Shown here: positions 1 to 12,000 of the stretch, piece after piece
Position numbering within the stretch: the first letter of the stretch is position 1
Layout: every line of letters begins with the position of its first letter
NCBI RefSeq assembly: GCF_026151205.1
Contig: NC_087079.1
Location: 14,446,445-14,510,444, forward strand
DNA from: Bolinopsis microptera
Lineage: Eukaryota; Ctenophora; Tentaculata; Lobata; Bolinopsidae
Direction: 5' to 3'
Length of the DNA stretch: 64,000 bases
Notes under the pieces: generated by a model
The model's database searches: none
The model's input: the letters and a program-made list of their open reading frames with translations, nothing else
Told to the model about the DNA's origin: nothing
Position numbers and translations under genes: made by a program

Positions 1-1016
1 GGATCAGTGAAGAACATGTAATAGCATGTTGATCGAAACGACAGCATTCTTATAAAACCAAAAACTCACGCTGAGCAAGCTGCTCCTAGCACATCCCAAC
101 AGGAAATACCAAACATCCCCTGTTAACACTTCCTACAGAAGATGCAAGTTAATAAAGTAATATCAGGTAAACACTTTCATGTCTTTTAGAAGAAAGGATC
201 GTCTTTCTGAAAAGTAAGTTTGAAACTGAAATGTTAGACTTTTAGAAGTAGGAATCTGAAATATTCTGTTAGCGGTAATTTTATTACACATGTCACGTAC
301 AAAATGTACTTTAAATTGTATCTATTAATCCTTATTATCTCTACACCATGTAATAGAAAATTTAGCAAATCAACTGACAAATGTGACCGTGCGCTACAAC
401 ACAAAGAAAAGGAGCGCTAAAGCTGGTACACACGTCTAAATTCGCTAACTAATCTATCTTTCTCCCAAAATTGTTGAAAATTTAGCAAATACAACCAAAG
501 TTCAGTTACCAGACTAAGAGAAAAGAAAAGAAAGGATAGACTGGTTCCTAAAAATGGGATTCACTAACTTTTCATCAAACATTCCCAACTTACTACATTC
601 TCAGTAAAAAATATGAACTAACGACAAAAAATTGTCAAAATATCCTTCCCAAAACTTCTGTTCGAGAAACTTCTCTAGAACATAAAAACACAAAATTAAT
701 ATACGTGTAAAGAGTTACAAATGTTTAAAAGATTGTTAAAAGATTGTTAAATACAAACACCTCGTGCATGTTAAAAGTCTCTGAAAGGTTAAAAATGTAA
801 AAATGACTCGTTACAAAGTTGGTAATTCTAACAATACTAATATATACACACACATTTTAAGTTAAAAGTTTATTACAAATGACGTTAAAAAGTTATTGTT
901 TAACCAAATTGACATTTCAAACAACAAATAATCCGAGCAAAAATATTCAATTTCTTTCTACAGCATAAAGTCCAAAACAGTTATACTCTCTCTGACATAT
1001 TCACAGTATCCTTGAT
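1..1016. other. Non-coding AT-rich stretch, no gene seen
   Basis: No open reading frame or recognisable domain. A short phrase (gaaaatttagcaaat) occurs near 357 and again near 477. The stretch lies where the 3' half (integrase, reverse transcriptase, LTR) of the minus-strand LTR element to its right would be expected, but I see no such coding remains and no copy of the candidate LTR edge at 2806. Confidence 0.5.
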
Positions 1017-1520
1017 CTATGACTTAAGCGAGCTTGCTGAAAACTGCACCTCTCTTCGTGAGACATCCTGAACAATCTTTAACCTCTGCACTTGTACAGA
1101 GTTATCCAACTCAACTGATACGGGTTCACCGTTTGACTCGTCCAGTCGTACATTGTAAAGATTTTTGTTCTTCCCTGTAGGTTTCCCGGCTCTACCCATC
1201 ACCAAGGCATTATTCCAATCATCACTCTCCGAGGATCTGAACCTGATAATGTCATTCTTCTTTACACCCACGCCTGTTCTGGTTTGACACACACTTTCCC
1301 AATCCGACTGATTTACTGACAGATCTGACAGATTCACACTCCCTGAAACTGAACTTACAGTTCCATGGTCATCTGGCTCAATTTCTGTCTCAATTTCTGG
1401 CTCACTTTCTGGCTCACTGTCTTGATCCACATTACCTGAAACTGAGCTCACAACTCCATGGTCCTCTAGCTCACTTGCTAGATCACTGTCTTGATTCACG
1501 TTCCCTGAAACTGAACTCAC
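1017..1520 (-). pseudogene. LTR-retrotransposon polyprotein remnant, linker region
   Basis: A 167-aa reading frame downstream of, and on the same strand as, the gag-protease ORF. Its first half is made of repeated SSVSGNV-type acidic units, a small internal tandem repeat. The second half carries a motif around WNNALVMGRAGKPTGKNKN, which resembles from memory a conserved segment between nuclease/protease and polymerase regions of LTR-element polyproteins in aquatic invertebrates. Integrase and reverse transcriptase are absent, so the element has lost most of pol. It is probably a broken continuation of the upstream ORF. Which LTR lineage (Copia-like or Gypsy-like) is not decidable here. Confidence 0.55.
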
Positions 1521-1546
1521 AGTTCCATGATCCTCTGGCTCTCCTT

Positions 1547-2722
1547 CTAGATCACTTTCTGACTCCCTGTAGATTGCACAATCTCAAGGTCACCTCCACT
1601 GAATGTTTCTAACTCCTCCTCTTGATCACTTTCATCGTCACTTAGTGACCATGGCGATGTAATCTTCTCCTCTAAAACAGGACGGACCTTAATTTCTGTT
1701 GCATGATTAGTTCTTCCAGAATCTGTTTGGCTGATAGAACTTTCACATCGTCCTATGGGTATCATCATGTGTCCTGACTTAGTGATCATTAGATTCTCTT
1801 CTCCTCCGAAAGCATAAACTTTGTCAGTTTCAGTATCGATCTTCATCTTCATCTTTTTCATGGACTCTCTAGACAGTAACAAAGGAATATCATTTTCCAC
1901 AATAAACACGTTTAAAGTTACTTTCTGACCACATATTGTTACTGGGAGTGCTTTTTGTATCCTGGCTGTAACTGCATCTCCATCCCCGAAACAAAAATTC
2001 TTCTCACAAGGAGTCACTTTGACCTCTTCATGTTCAGCTGATGTCAGAGATTCCTCGAAGGCTGTCAGCCATTTCTTCCCACACACTGTGGAACTAGCAC
2101 CTGTATCTAAAAGTGCTCTATTTGTCGATTCTCCCATCAGACACTTGTCTTCGTCTTTTAGTTTAAAGTCAGACTCAAAGAATGTAAGCTTCTTCTCTCC
2201 AAATGTGTTGTACTTACAGTCTCTCATCAAATGGTCTGTTTCCTTACAAATATGACAACGTAAGGGTCCTGATTGTTGGGCTTGTGCTCCTTGTCTGGAT
2301 CTAAATGGAGTTTGTTGATACACGTTTCCTGAACTCTGTCCTTGAAACGCAGGTCTTTGTCCGAAGGGTCTTTGTCCGAAAGGTCTCTTAGATGGATATA
2401 AATCCCTGTGCTGGTGGTATCTTTGTTGATAAAAAACTTTCTGAGGGTCTTCCTCCTGGTTGCTCTGGTCATCACCAAAATGTTCTGAATTGTTGATGTC
2501 GTACTGTTGAAAATAAGTATTTACAGGCTCTTCTTTAATCTTTGGTTTTCCGATGGAATATGTTTCACCGCTTGCGCCGCTTGCGCTTGATGAAGAAGAA
2601 GATGTATTAGTATAATCTTCTCCGTATGCTCTCTTAAGCTGGGATTCCATATTCTCGTAGCTTAACTTAGAGACCGTTGCCCTGATTAACGTCTTTTGAT
2701 GGTCCGAGAGATTAGCAGTCAC
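1547..2722 (-). CDS. LTR-retrotransposon gag-protease protein
   Basis: A 391-aa open frame. Around residues 155-168 there is a CCHC zinc knuckle (C-x2-C-x4-H-x4-C, CHICKETDHLMRDC), the nucleic-acid-binding motif of gag nucleocapsid. Around residues 205-214 there is a retropepsin active-site signature (ALLDTGASSTVCG, with the catalytic DTG), followed about 75 residues later by the flap/second-half region ending in PLLLSRESMKKMKMKI. The N-terminal part is serine- and glutamine-rich, with QRPFGQRPF repeats. The gene is open but followed only by a linker remnant, so the element looks non-autonomous. The order gag-knuckle-protease is what shows it to be an LTR element rather than a host protease. 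Confidence 0.8.
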   Translation of the reverse strand: MTANLSDHQKTLIRATVSKLSYENMESQLKRAYGEDYTNTSSSSSSASGASGETYSIGKPKIKEEPVNTYFQQYDINNSEHFGDDQSNQEEDPQKVFYQQRYHQHRDLYPSKRPFGQRPFGQRPAFQGQSSGNVYQQTPFRSRQGAQAQQSGPLRCHICKETDHLMRDCKYNTFGEKKLTFFESDFKLKDEDKCLMGESTNRALLDTGASSTVCGKKWLTAFEESLTSAEHEEVKVTPCEKNFCFGDGDAVTARIQKALPVTICGQKVTLNVFIVENDIPLLLSRESMKKMKMKIDTETDKVYAFGGEENLMITKSGHMMIPIGRCESSISQTDSGRTNHATEIKVRPVLEEKITSPWSLSDDESDQEEELETFSGGDLEIVQSTGSQKVI

Positions 2723-2784
2723 TTATATCTTATATTTTATATTTTGTATCTCTTACTACGTAACGCGAAATTAAGTTGTATCAC

Positions 2785-2830
2785 ACTCCCGGTTTTGGAC
2801 CCCAATGTTAACCTTGCAGCAACTGTGTCA
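2785..2830 (-). other. Candidate LTR edge and primer-binding site
   Basis: About 65 bp upstream of the gag start, read on the minus strand, a sequence ending ...GGTTAACA (LTR-type CA terminus, at 2806) is followed directly by TTGGGGTCCAAAACC. The position and the CA/TTGG junction are as expected for a 5' LTR edge followed by a tRNA primer-binding site. I did not find a second LTR copy on the other side, so this rests on position and short motifs only. Confidence 0.3.
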
Positions 2831-3489
2831 GCCCAATATACTCTAGAAGTATGATCACACTTATTTTAATGAACAAAAGACCCATAATTAATATAATCAG
2901 ATACTCGTCAACAGCAGCAGTTTCCGTCCGTGTGATGTGTTGTCCTTCTCCTTTCTGTGTCCCCGTCGTTTTGTTTTGTGCAATGTATTGTAGTAGTGTT
3001 TTAATATTTAAATCGAACGTAATTCAATAGTTAATAATAACAAACACAAATACAAATACTATTTCATATTTTAAATAATTGATTAATATCGATTTATACG
3101 AACCAAACATTAATTATTCTTTAATAACCTTTTATATACAATATATGTGTTAAACGATCCAGGGCATATCTAAAATTCGATAATGAACTTCATATATTAT
3201 TATTGCCGCGTGCTGATAAATATTTTGGGAATCAATCCACCCAATCGTGGCGATAACATATTTTTTGTGCTTGGCCGGTTTTAGGTTTGAGTTTGTGCTC
3301 CAAAAGTGGTAAATCGGGTGCTAGTAAAGCTCTTGCAGGCAACTGGCTCCTTTTGCCAACTGCTTTTGGTTTAAGCGCTGACTCACATTTGGAACTGGCA
3401 CTGGTATAATTGTAATATCCTACGAAGTCAGCATGCTATATTATTTTGCAAAACTCGTTTTATAATATCTTGACAATATTTAAAGTTTA

Positions 3490-3612
3490 TGGTTTTAGGT
3501 TTAGGCGCGGCGCACCGCTTATATGTTATAGCTCATTTAGCTTCTGTTTTCAGCGATGTGTTGCTACACACTGTATAGCATGTGGGTCAAGCGCGGTGCC
3601 GCGCCTAAGCAG
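3490..3612. repeat. GC-rich fold-back element
   Basis: Two arms near 3495-3515 and 3588-3608 are inverted copies of each other (TTAGGCGCGGC...CACCGC against GCGGTGCCGCGCCTAA) separated by about 70 bp. They stand out as GC-rich islands in AT-rich DNA. The structure fits a small fold-back transposon. No target-site duplication was identified. Confidence 0.5.
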
Positions 3613-5205
3613 CAAAAGAATTATTTATTTTAAAATTTATTTTTGTATCTCAAAAAATGATGTAAAGTTTTTAATATGACGTAGAATTAAAGCTATTTCC
3701 GTACAGCCTAAGTGCTAAGCATGCTCGTTAGGAAAAACTATGAACAATGAACATAACATGCTAGCTTTCTTTATTTCTTTATTTTTGTAAGTCGCGTCGG
3801 CTGACATCTTGGGTTGTACTGGATGTAACAAGTTTATTATCGGATGTCTACTTATATTTATTATGATATCATTATTCATTGTAATGGCAATAAAATTTAA
3901 ATTTTTTTTTTTTTTTTTTACTTATTTAATTAAGCTTAAACCGTGCCAAGCTGTGAAGGTACTTTGACATCGTCAATAAAATTCACTAGGTGTGTGTGTT
4001 TTATACAACGTATTTTAATATTACCCTTATTAATTTGATTTCTGTAGGCCCGGCTGTAACATGGCCTCAGGCCTGGAATGTTACTTTTCGCTCAGGTCGA
4101 GAAAAGGTTCGGTAAAAAGAACAATAGCAAGTAGATAAGGGGGGGACAGAGGGCCCAAGTTGCGATATAAACCAGACAATATTGAAGATTTAGATTTAAA
4201 TATTGAGCCCTTTGGCTAGAGAATACTTTCTTGAATATTTTCGATAGTTTTTAATATTGGTAATGTTAATGAATTGTAATTGATTGATATGTAATATTTA
4301 GGCCCGTGGCCGGTTTTCAAAAAAGTAGACAATGTTATCAGTCAGAAACAATGCAGTGGTACATCCAAAAATATTTCCAAAATGCAACGTTGCACAACTG
4401 CGGGTCAGTCTATTATATTGTTATTGTTATTATATTAACAATTTTTTTTTTATTATAATAACAATGGACCATGTGGATATATTTGATAATGTCGAATGTT
4501 TGAGCAGAAGGCATGTTATGGCCTGGGTATTAAGGACTGCTTATATTTTTATTTACTTGTTTTCACTTCGGCACATTTAGGCAGTTGCTCTTGTGACCAA
4601 AGTTTTAGATCCTGGGTTCGAATTTTTTAATTTTTTATTAATCTTAAGAGTTAGCTCAAGATTTCTTTGGATCTATGCAAAATTAATATACCCTCGGTTG
4701 ACTCAGCCGAATGATCAAGAAACCGTGGCTGAGGGTTAAATTTGGAGGGGCCCTACCAAAAGATCAAGCATCCTGGTCTCACAGGGTCTGTGTTACCCTT
4801 GGCCTTGTGCCACTCATTGGGACACAGGTAATCAAAATCATACTTAAAGGGATGCTGTGCAGTGGTATATGCAGAGAGGCTCACCAGCGTGAAAAACTTC
4901 AACATCAAGTTGCCTTTTTAGATGAATAACAACCAATTGTGGATAGTCCTTAATTAAATTTGAGAAATATTCTTAAATAAGTATTACGAATGATTGCTTT
5001 TTTTGACGATATTTTGTAGACATGTGTGATGATGTGATGTCATAAATTTTACTTAACTTTACTTTACTTTATTTCACTTTAAATGTAACTCGAATTTGAG
5101 TGTACTGTTAACTATATTAATTGATGATTTATATATATATTCCAAAGTTCATCCAAATCTGCAGTGAATGTGTGAATAATGATGACCTCAAGCTAAGAAG
5201 GAAGA
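3613..5205. other. Intergenic, no gene seen
   Basis: Contains a T-tract near 3900-3918, several short frames of 70-80 codons without domain likeness, and a B-box-like sequence (GGGTTCGAAT) near 4613. Nothing here supports a gene. Confidence 0.5.
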
Positions 5206-5212
5206 TCTGTAT

Positions 5213-5310
5213 TTCTACAGGGCCCACCCACGCCTAGCTGGGAAGTCTAGTCCCTACATTAGACGGCCAATGCTCTATCCATTGGTATGTACGCGGCCTT
5301 ACCCAGGCCT
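5213..5310 (-). repeat. tRNA-derived SINE or tRNA pseudogene
   Basis: On the minus strand the sequence contains AATGGATAGAGCATTGG, a good match to a tRNA D-arm/A-box. It is followed about 20 nt later by GGGACTAGACTTCCC, which folds as a T-arm with a 4-bp stem and 7-nt loop; the loop has drifted from the usual TTCGANN. Next comes a small hairpin (CTGTAGAAATACAG) typical of a SINE body. The degenerate B-box and extra body sequence argue for a SINE rather than a functional tRNA gene. Confidence 0.55.
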
Positions 5311-6002
5311 GTAATAAATGGGGAGTCCCTCTTAGGACGACCAGTGCTAGACACTGTTTACTACTGACTAGATGGAAACCTACTTTACTCTTTGGATTGG
5401 TAGAACCTGTCTGGTTACATGAACATTGGAGCTAGTTTTATATTAACTCATGTATGATATTATTGTCGACTTAGACTGCTTGGATGTATCACATCTCAAC
5501 CATTGTTGGGTGTGTTACTTTGTTTTTGGGCTTCACTTTTAAGCTTTATTGATTTTATCTATAAAATTGCATCTCCATTGATATTTATGTAACTCGAAAA
5601 ACTTTTTCTACTAAAAACGTTTTCGATCGGGAATCGTCTTTAAATTACTTTGGGGAATATTTTGACTTGATATAACGACGTCGTCGTAATGACACAAGTG
5701 ACTGATCAACCACTTTATTTGATAGTGTTTTTAAAAATAAAGTATTTATATTTTTAACTTGGGGTGTAAATATTTTAAGGGTTTTTATTTTTTAAATTTC
5801 AGATCTTTCATTCTATTTGTTACTAAAATGCTCATTGTAGCCTATAATATTTAGATTTTCATCATCATCAATATTCTGTATTAAACCTGTCATTGTTTAA
5901 GTTCTGAAAATGGAGATGGCACAACCAATGATGTTCCTATTACTGTTACAATAACTGCACTTGGATCTTAGCATCAACAAACCCTAATTTAAGCTTGATA
6001 GT

Positions 6003-9000
6003 ATGATCCCAACCTTGTGTACATTGGCTGAGAACACCCTTATCAGAGACCTTTTATTTTCATCAAATGTCAGCCCTCTCCTCTACCACTGCATCCCATC
6101 AACAGATCATCTTAACTTTGAAACTCAATTCATATACGATGACAAAGTTTTCAATGTTGATGAAACCATCTGCATACCTTATTCTATATCTCAAAAGGTA
6201 AGTCTATATTTTGGTCTAGTTACATTATAGAACATTATCATAATATGACTAATTGTGCAAATGTATTATATTATACAGGTGCAAAATTTGTGGCACTTCA
6301 ATATTGTAGTTTTTGAATTAGACTTTATTATCAGTTGTTTTTTTTCAAAAATATACTGGGTTTCAGTGATTAAATAACATTTTCATTCATCAGTATTTTG
6401 TTGCAGGTCATAAGCATTCTCTGCCAGTTTTGTCCCAAATGGTCTCCAGAATGGGCTTTTCTCCTTCTTGTTAACAGTGAAATTACTGAGCTATCCCTCT
6501 GCAATCTTACAGACATCCCATTAGTGCAGCTATCTTCTCTATTGTACAAGATTTTTGCAAGGTCCTTTTTGTCTTGATTATTTGTGAACAACCGAAAGAT
6601 TATTTATCCCAATTGTACATCATGACAAACAATTTAACTTGGCATTAAAAAGACCTAAACGAACAATAATAACCTGAACAGTTGTTGATTACATTATTGA
6701 TTGTCAGCTATTTTGTTCTCAGTATGGAAAATGGTTTGATAGCGTATTTTAAAAACCTACATTAATTATGTTTTTAATAATTATCATAGTACTAATTTCA
6801 ATTCAGGTGCCAGAAAATAACAAAATTGAACTTTGAAATGGTTGAGATGACACCTGGATTCTTCTTCCAGTGCATACTTCCTCGAGCTGAACAATACACA
6901 TCTGTGTCCCTATCTGCTTGCAAGACTGTTAAAAATGACAATGTCACGGTAATTAAGCCTGCAGTTTGTATTTCAATAAGCGCATTTATTGCTCCAAGTT
7001 CAACTTTTATAATAGTACATCACTCATTCTATCTAATATTGTGATAGTTAATTATCGTAAATGACACCACCTTCAGATGTTGTTGAAAAACTGTCCTAAT
7101 CTTGTGGATCTCAACCTGTCTTTGTGTACGATATCTGATGAGGCATTCTCTAACGTTCACCTTCCAAGAATTCAGTGTTGTGATTGTGGTAACAGAAGAC
7201 CCAAACTTCTCAAATTGTCAGGTCGTTATTTCAATCGTTTAAGTAACAACTATTTGAATTTAACATTGACCATGTCAGTCTTATTAGCAGATATATCATG
7301 TTAAATGAATGCTTGCTTGAAATCTTAAAACTGTTTAGTTCTGTCTTGACTATGAATATATTAGATTATTGTTACGTAACATAATCTTGCTCTAATCAGT
7401 TTTAAATATTGCTGGATGCGTTAAGTTAACTACAAAAACAATCAGACGAGTGGTTGAACTTTGTGGACCTTCATTACGTTGCCTCTATTTAAATCAGTGC
7501 ACTAATATCTACACGACTGCACTTTGGTACTTGTGTGGATTATTTAAAGGTAGGCTTATAACAATTATTCTTCAAAATTGTGTGCTTTTAAAATATCTAA
7601 AATAGTGTGTTTACTAAAGATGTTTATCTTTTATTTTTAATCAGCTGTTTAAGTAAGGATGTACATTTCAGGAAAAGAAGAATTCTTTCGAAATAATTTT
7701 GTGTTGGAAACGCCATTATCTTGTTGCTGTGATAGAGATATGCATGGAAAGAGCATTGGTTCTTGTAAGGAATCCAGTTCTGGAACGGATCATGATAAGG
7801 AAATTACAGACGAAAGCCTAGAAGCTTCTGTTGAAGTAATTTTAAGAGACACTACGTTACTAGATTCAGTTGCAAAACTATCAGTGGAGGAATCAACGGT
7901 GTCTGATGAATTGCCCTTGTCTTTGACTGTTGAAGTTCTTGATAACTTACCAGAGGGTCCTTGTTCATCATCAGACAACCAAATTCCAGACTCAATCATA
8001 ATTCAAGTTTCTGAGGACTGTGCGACTACAAATCCAGAAAATACCAATTCTGTTGAGTACACAGAAGAACAACACACCAGAGAGCAGCAATCTGAAAACA
8101 TTGAGGAAATATTTCGTAGTACTCTTAAGATGGTCGAAGAGCAATGCGAGTTTTTAGAAGCGTTTCTGCGTCACACCACCGACGAGGGTGTTGTCACTGA
8201 ACAGCCTTCATCTTCAAATAATGGGTCAGAGTTTGTGGTTGAAACCTTAGATGGTTTGGCCAGTTCTTCCCAGCATTCATATCAAGAGTACACAGATAGC
8301 TTATTCATGCATTTGGACTCTATCAATAAAGATGCAGAGGCTTCAAGAGCAAGCCTCATTAAGATAATTGAGCAAAGTTATGATGATGTGGATGTTACTC
8401 GACATGTTTCGTATCAAGTTGCTGCTAAATCAGTTATTGTCTCTGCGAGACAGATACTTTTGATTCTTGATCAGATTGTAAGTTTGGGACGTGCTCAGGA
8501 TCAAGTTCTGAATAGTAACTTATGCCTGAAGGATACCCATGAATCAGTTGGAGAATTGTTGGTTATGATCCCCCATTTCAGAGACAGGTTAGTTCACTAT
8601 GTGTACATTATAAGTCAAGTTCAACGAGAAATTAAACGGAATGAACTTCTAAGACTGAGACTGCTTCATTCTCTGGAACTGGAAGCGATCCAAAGGGAGG
8701 AACTAACAAAGATAAGAAATCTAAACGAGCAGTTGTCTTCATTACAGGAGCAACACGAGGCCGTCTTCGGACGAATGAATCGTATTATTACTGGTCTCCG
8801 TCAGGAAGACGAGGGTGTTCATCAGGACCCAATTAATCATCACATTGAAAATATCAATGGGAATGTAATTGAAGACCCTCAAAATGATTCGTCTGGAGAT
8901 GAAATAACGGATGATGAAGTGTACGATGAAAACAGCCCGGAACTGGTGAGTCTACTGAAATCAGAAGCTAAACTCTTGCTCCAGCACGCTAAGTACTCTC

Positions 9001-12000
9001 ACTGTCCTAGTTGCTGTCCTAACGCTTATAACCCTCAACTCGAACTGCTGGACATCACTGATATCAACTATCAGTCGGAAGAGCTGGCCATACTGACCTT
9101 GAAGGGGTTTCTCACTGTCAACAAGGGACTTAAATCACTCAACTTGTCCTGGAGTTGTATTGATAACTCAATGGTGAGTTGATCTGCGAGCATGGCAGTG
9201 CACTGCAAAAGCATTGAATCTAACTTTGCAATATTTTGTATTAACTGTTCAAATACTGATGATACGTAGAAACGTATTCTAATGTTGTAGAAGTTTCTAT
9301 ATGTTATATATAACAACAAATTGTTATAATATATATAACAATTTGTTGTTCAATGTGATGACTGATGTATTCACCTCAACCCGTCCCCAGATGGAGTTTG
9401 TAGCAGCATCGTGTCCCGAACTAACGTGTCTGAATGTCCAGCAGTGTACTCAACTCTCTACTCCATTTCTCGAACACTTCAGTAACCACCAACTCATGTC
9501 AGTTGCTCCTAATTCTTGGCGTTATTGCAGTTTATGTGCTGAGTCTACATTGTACAATAATGCGTAAACCGTGATTATTTTCACTGTATAGTTGACAAGC
9601 AGAAATTGTTCTAAATAACAATTAAAAGAACGAAACTTTTTAAGCTTGTGCTATCGAACACTGCCAATGTATGATTTTTATGTTTATTCAAATACACTGC
9701 ATCTAGGTAATGTAGCTACGCACGGTTAAGGCACGGTTAAGGCACGGTTAAGGCACAAACTGCCCATAAGCAACCATTATGGTCACTTAAGGCACGGTTG
9801 GGGAAATATAACCTATAAACATACAAGTGGTTAACTAAAGCACATGATCTGAATGTGACGATCTGTAAATTTTACAGTGCGATTCCCGCTATGAATAAAT
9901 ATTCTAAAGCAACAGCCCTGCTTCGTGTGACCGTCCTATATTTGTAATCCTTATTTCGATTAACGATCTCTTCAGGTAACCAGGCGGGAACCAGGCTCTT
10001 CAAATTAAGTTAACATCTCCTAAGCAAGAATCCCGATATTCATGCTAAATAATAATGTACTCACTAGACTCACTACTCACTATTTTCTTCGAGTTCACAT
10101 CTTCGAGTTCACATCTGCACACCTGTTTTGGCCTGAAAAGGGTTGTCATGCGTTCAAAGTTATCTTTTAAAGCACTCCTTACACTGTTCGACTCTCTCAT
10201 CAAGCCCATTTTATTATATGGTGCTCCAATATGGACACCCACTAGTACGATCAACAAATCTCTCTGCAAAACGATTAACTCGACAGAAGCAACCGCTACT
10301 AACTTACTTAAAAAAATCAGCGCCTCTCTGCAAGAAAGAGTGCATATTTCATTCCTAAAATGGGCACTGGGAGTCCATCGTAAAGCATCAAATGTAGGTG
10401 TATGGGGAGAAACAGGGAGAATTCCTCTGATTTATCAATCAATTCGCTTAACATTAAATTACTTTAAAAGGCTAAATACAAAATCAAAGTCGAATTCGTT
10501 TGTTACTGCAGCCGTAAAAGAACAAAAATCACTAAACTTACCTTGGTATCGATACATAAAACCACTCCTTGAACTAGATGAAATTTACAAACTAGATCAC
10601 GTAACCGCGCACCGAATTCTCAATACAAATGCAGCCAACAAAGCCAAGCCCAACCCTGTAAGTGATCACAAATTTTTAAAAGACTCCCTCAAAAATCAGT
10701 CAAATTTCAGTCAATGTATCAAACCACTATGCAGCAAAAAGTATAGAATTCCTAACATCATCGAAGCTCTAACCAATCAATTCAAAAAATGTTGGGAATA
10801 TCAGAAATCTACTTCTTCTAAACTCTCATTCTATCACTCAATCAAACACACCTTTAAACGAGAGCCCTACTTACACTTATGCAAAGGCTTCTCTCGTCGT
10901 TATAGCACCACAAAACTTAGAATCAGCGCCCATGATCTCCATATTGAAAAAGGCAGATACTCCAACACACCCCGTGAGCAAAGACTATGTGCGTGGTGCC
11001 AATCAAGTATGGGCGTTGAGACAATCGAAGACGAGTCACATGTTCTTTACATATGTGACTTGTATTCAAAACAGAGGTCGAAATTAGTCAAAAATCTCTC
11101 TCAAATGCCACTCATTGACATAAGCACTGAAATCACCGACTCAAGCAATATCAATGAAACAAATCTCAAAGTCCATCTTATGGAAATTTTGTCTCCTAAC
11201 TCAACTGTAATTCCTCAAAATCACCAGAGCCTCCATATTCACTGCCACCGTTCACTTAATATTCAACCAAACACCCCACAGTATATTCAATTTCAAGAAA
11301 GGCGCTCCTATGCTGTCAATTGTGTGTGCACTTATTTCCTTCGCTGCTCCGAAGAGCGAAATAGCTTCACCGAAGATATGCGTCAACGGAATTCAAATGC
11401 ACGAAACTTAAACAATTTTACTATCAATTTGGTGAGAACCTCGCGAATTAGTCGTAATTAAGATTTAAGGATAACCCAGGCCCTGACTTCAAGGAAAGAT
11501 GAATGTTTTCATTAATCTCTGTACAATTATGACGGTCCATGATAATGGATCTATAATTTAATTTTAATCCTGTGTAATCCTGTGTAATCCCTGTTTATTT
11601 GAGCGAGGTGATCTGCACAACCTACTTCGCAGTCATGTACCAGTAGCTCAGATCACATCACCCAACCTTGCTGGCTTGGTGCGTGCTGACACCACGGCCA
11701 CCCGCACACCGATCAATACATGCGAACTTTTTATCTCGTTGATCAGCTGACATGGATCATATCCCGAAATAAACAAGCTCTGTCACTCTATTACAGTTGT
11801 ATATAAACGCAGCTTTATTCAACACAATCATCCCATCTTTTCATTCAACATACTCTTAAAAATACTACTACTTTACTCATCATGGTAACTCGAAGAGGAA
11901 CTCGATACTCTGCTGCCCCCACACCTAAATGCCTTCACTGTGGCGCTAGTGGCCACATTGCCACCATATGCCCTAGGACTACCTACACTTCTGCCCCTCC

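Noticed and set aside
4560-4630. Possible tRNA gene at a GGGTTCGAAT B-box
   Set aside because: No acceptable A-box or acceptor stem upstream; the B-box alone is too short to support a call.
6003-6948. F-box domain at the N-terminus of the LRR protein
   Set aside because: The residues do not show the LP...L..IF..L pattern; only LRR likeness is supported.
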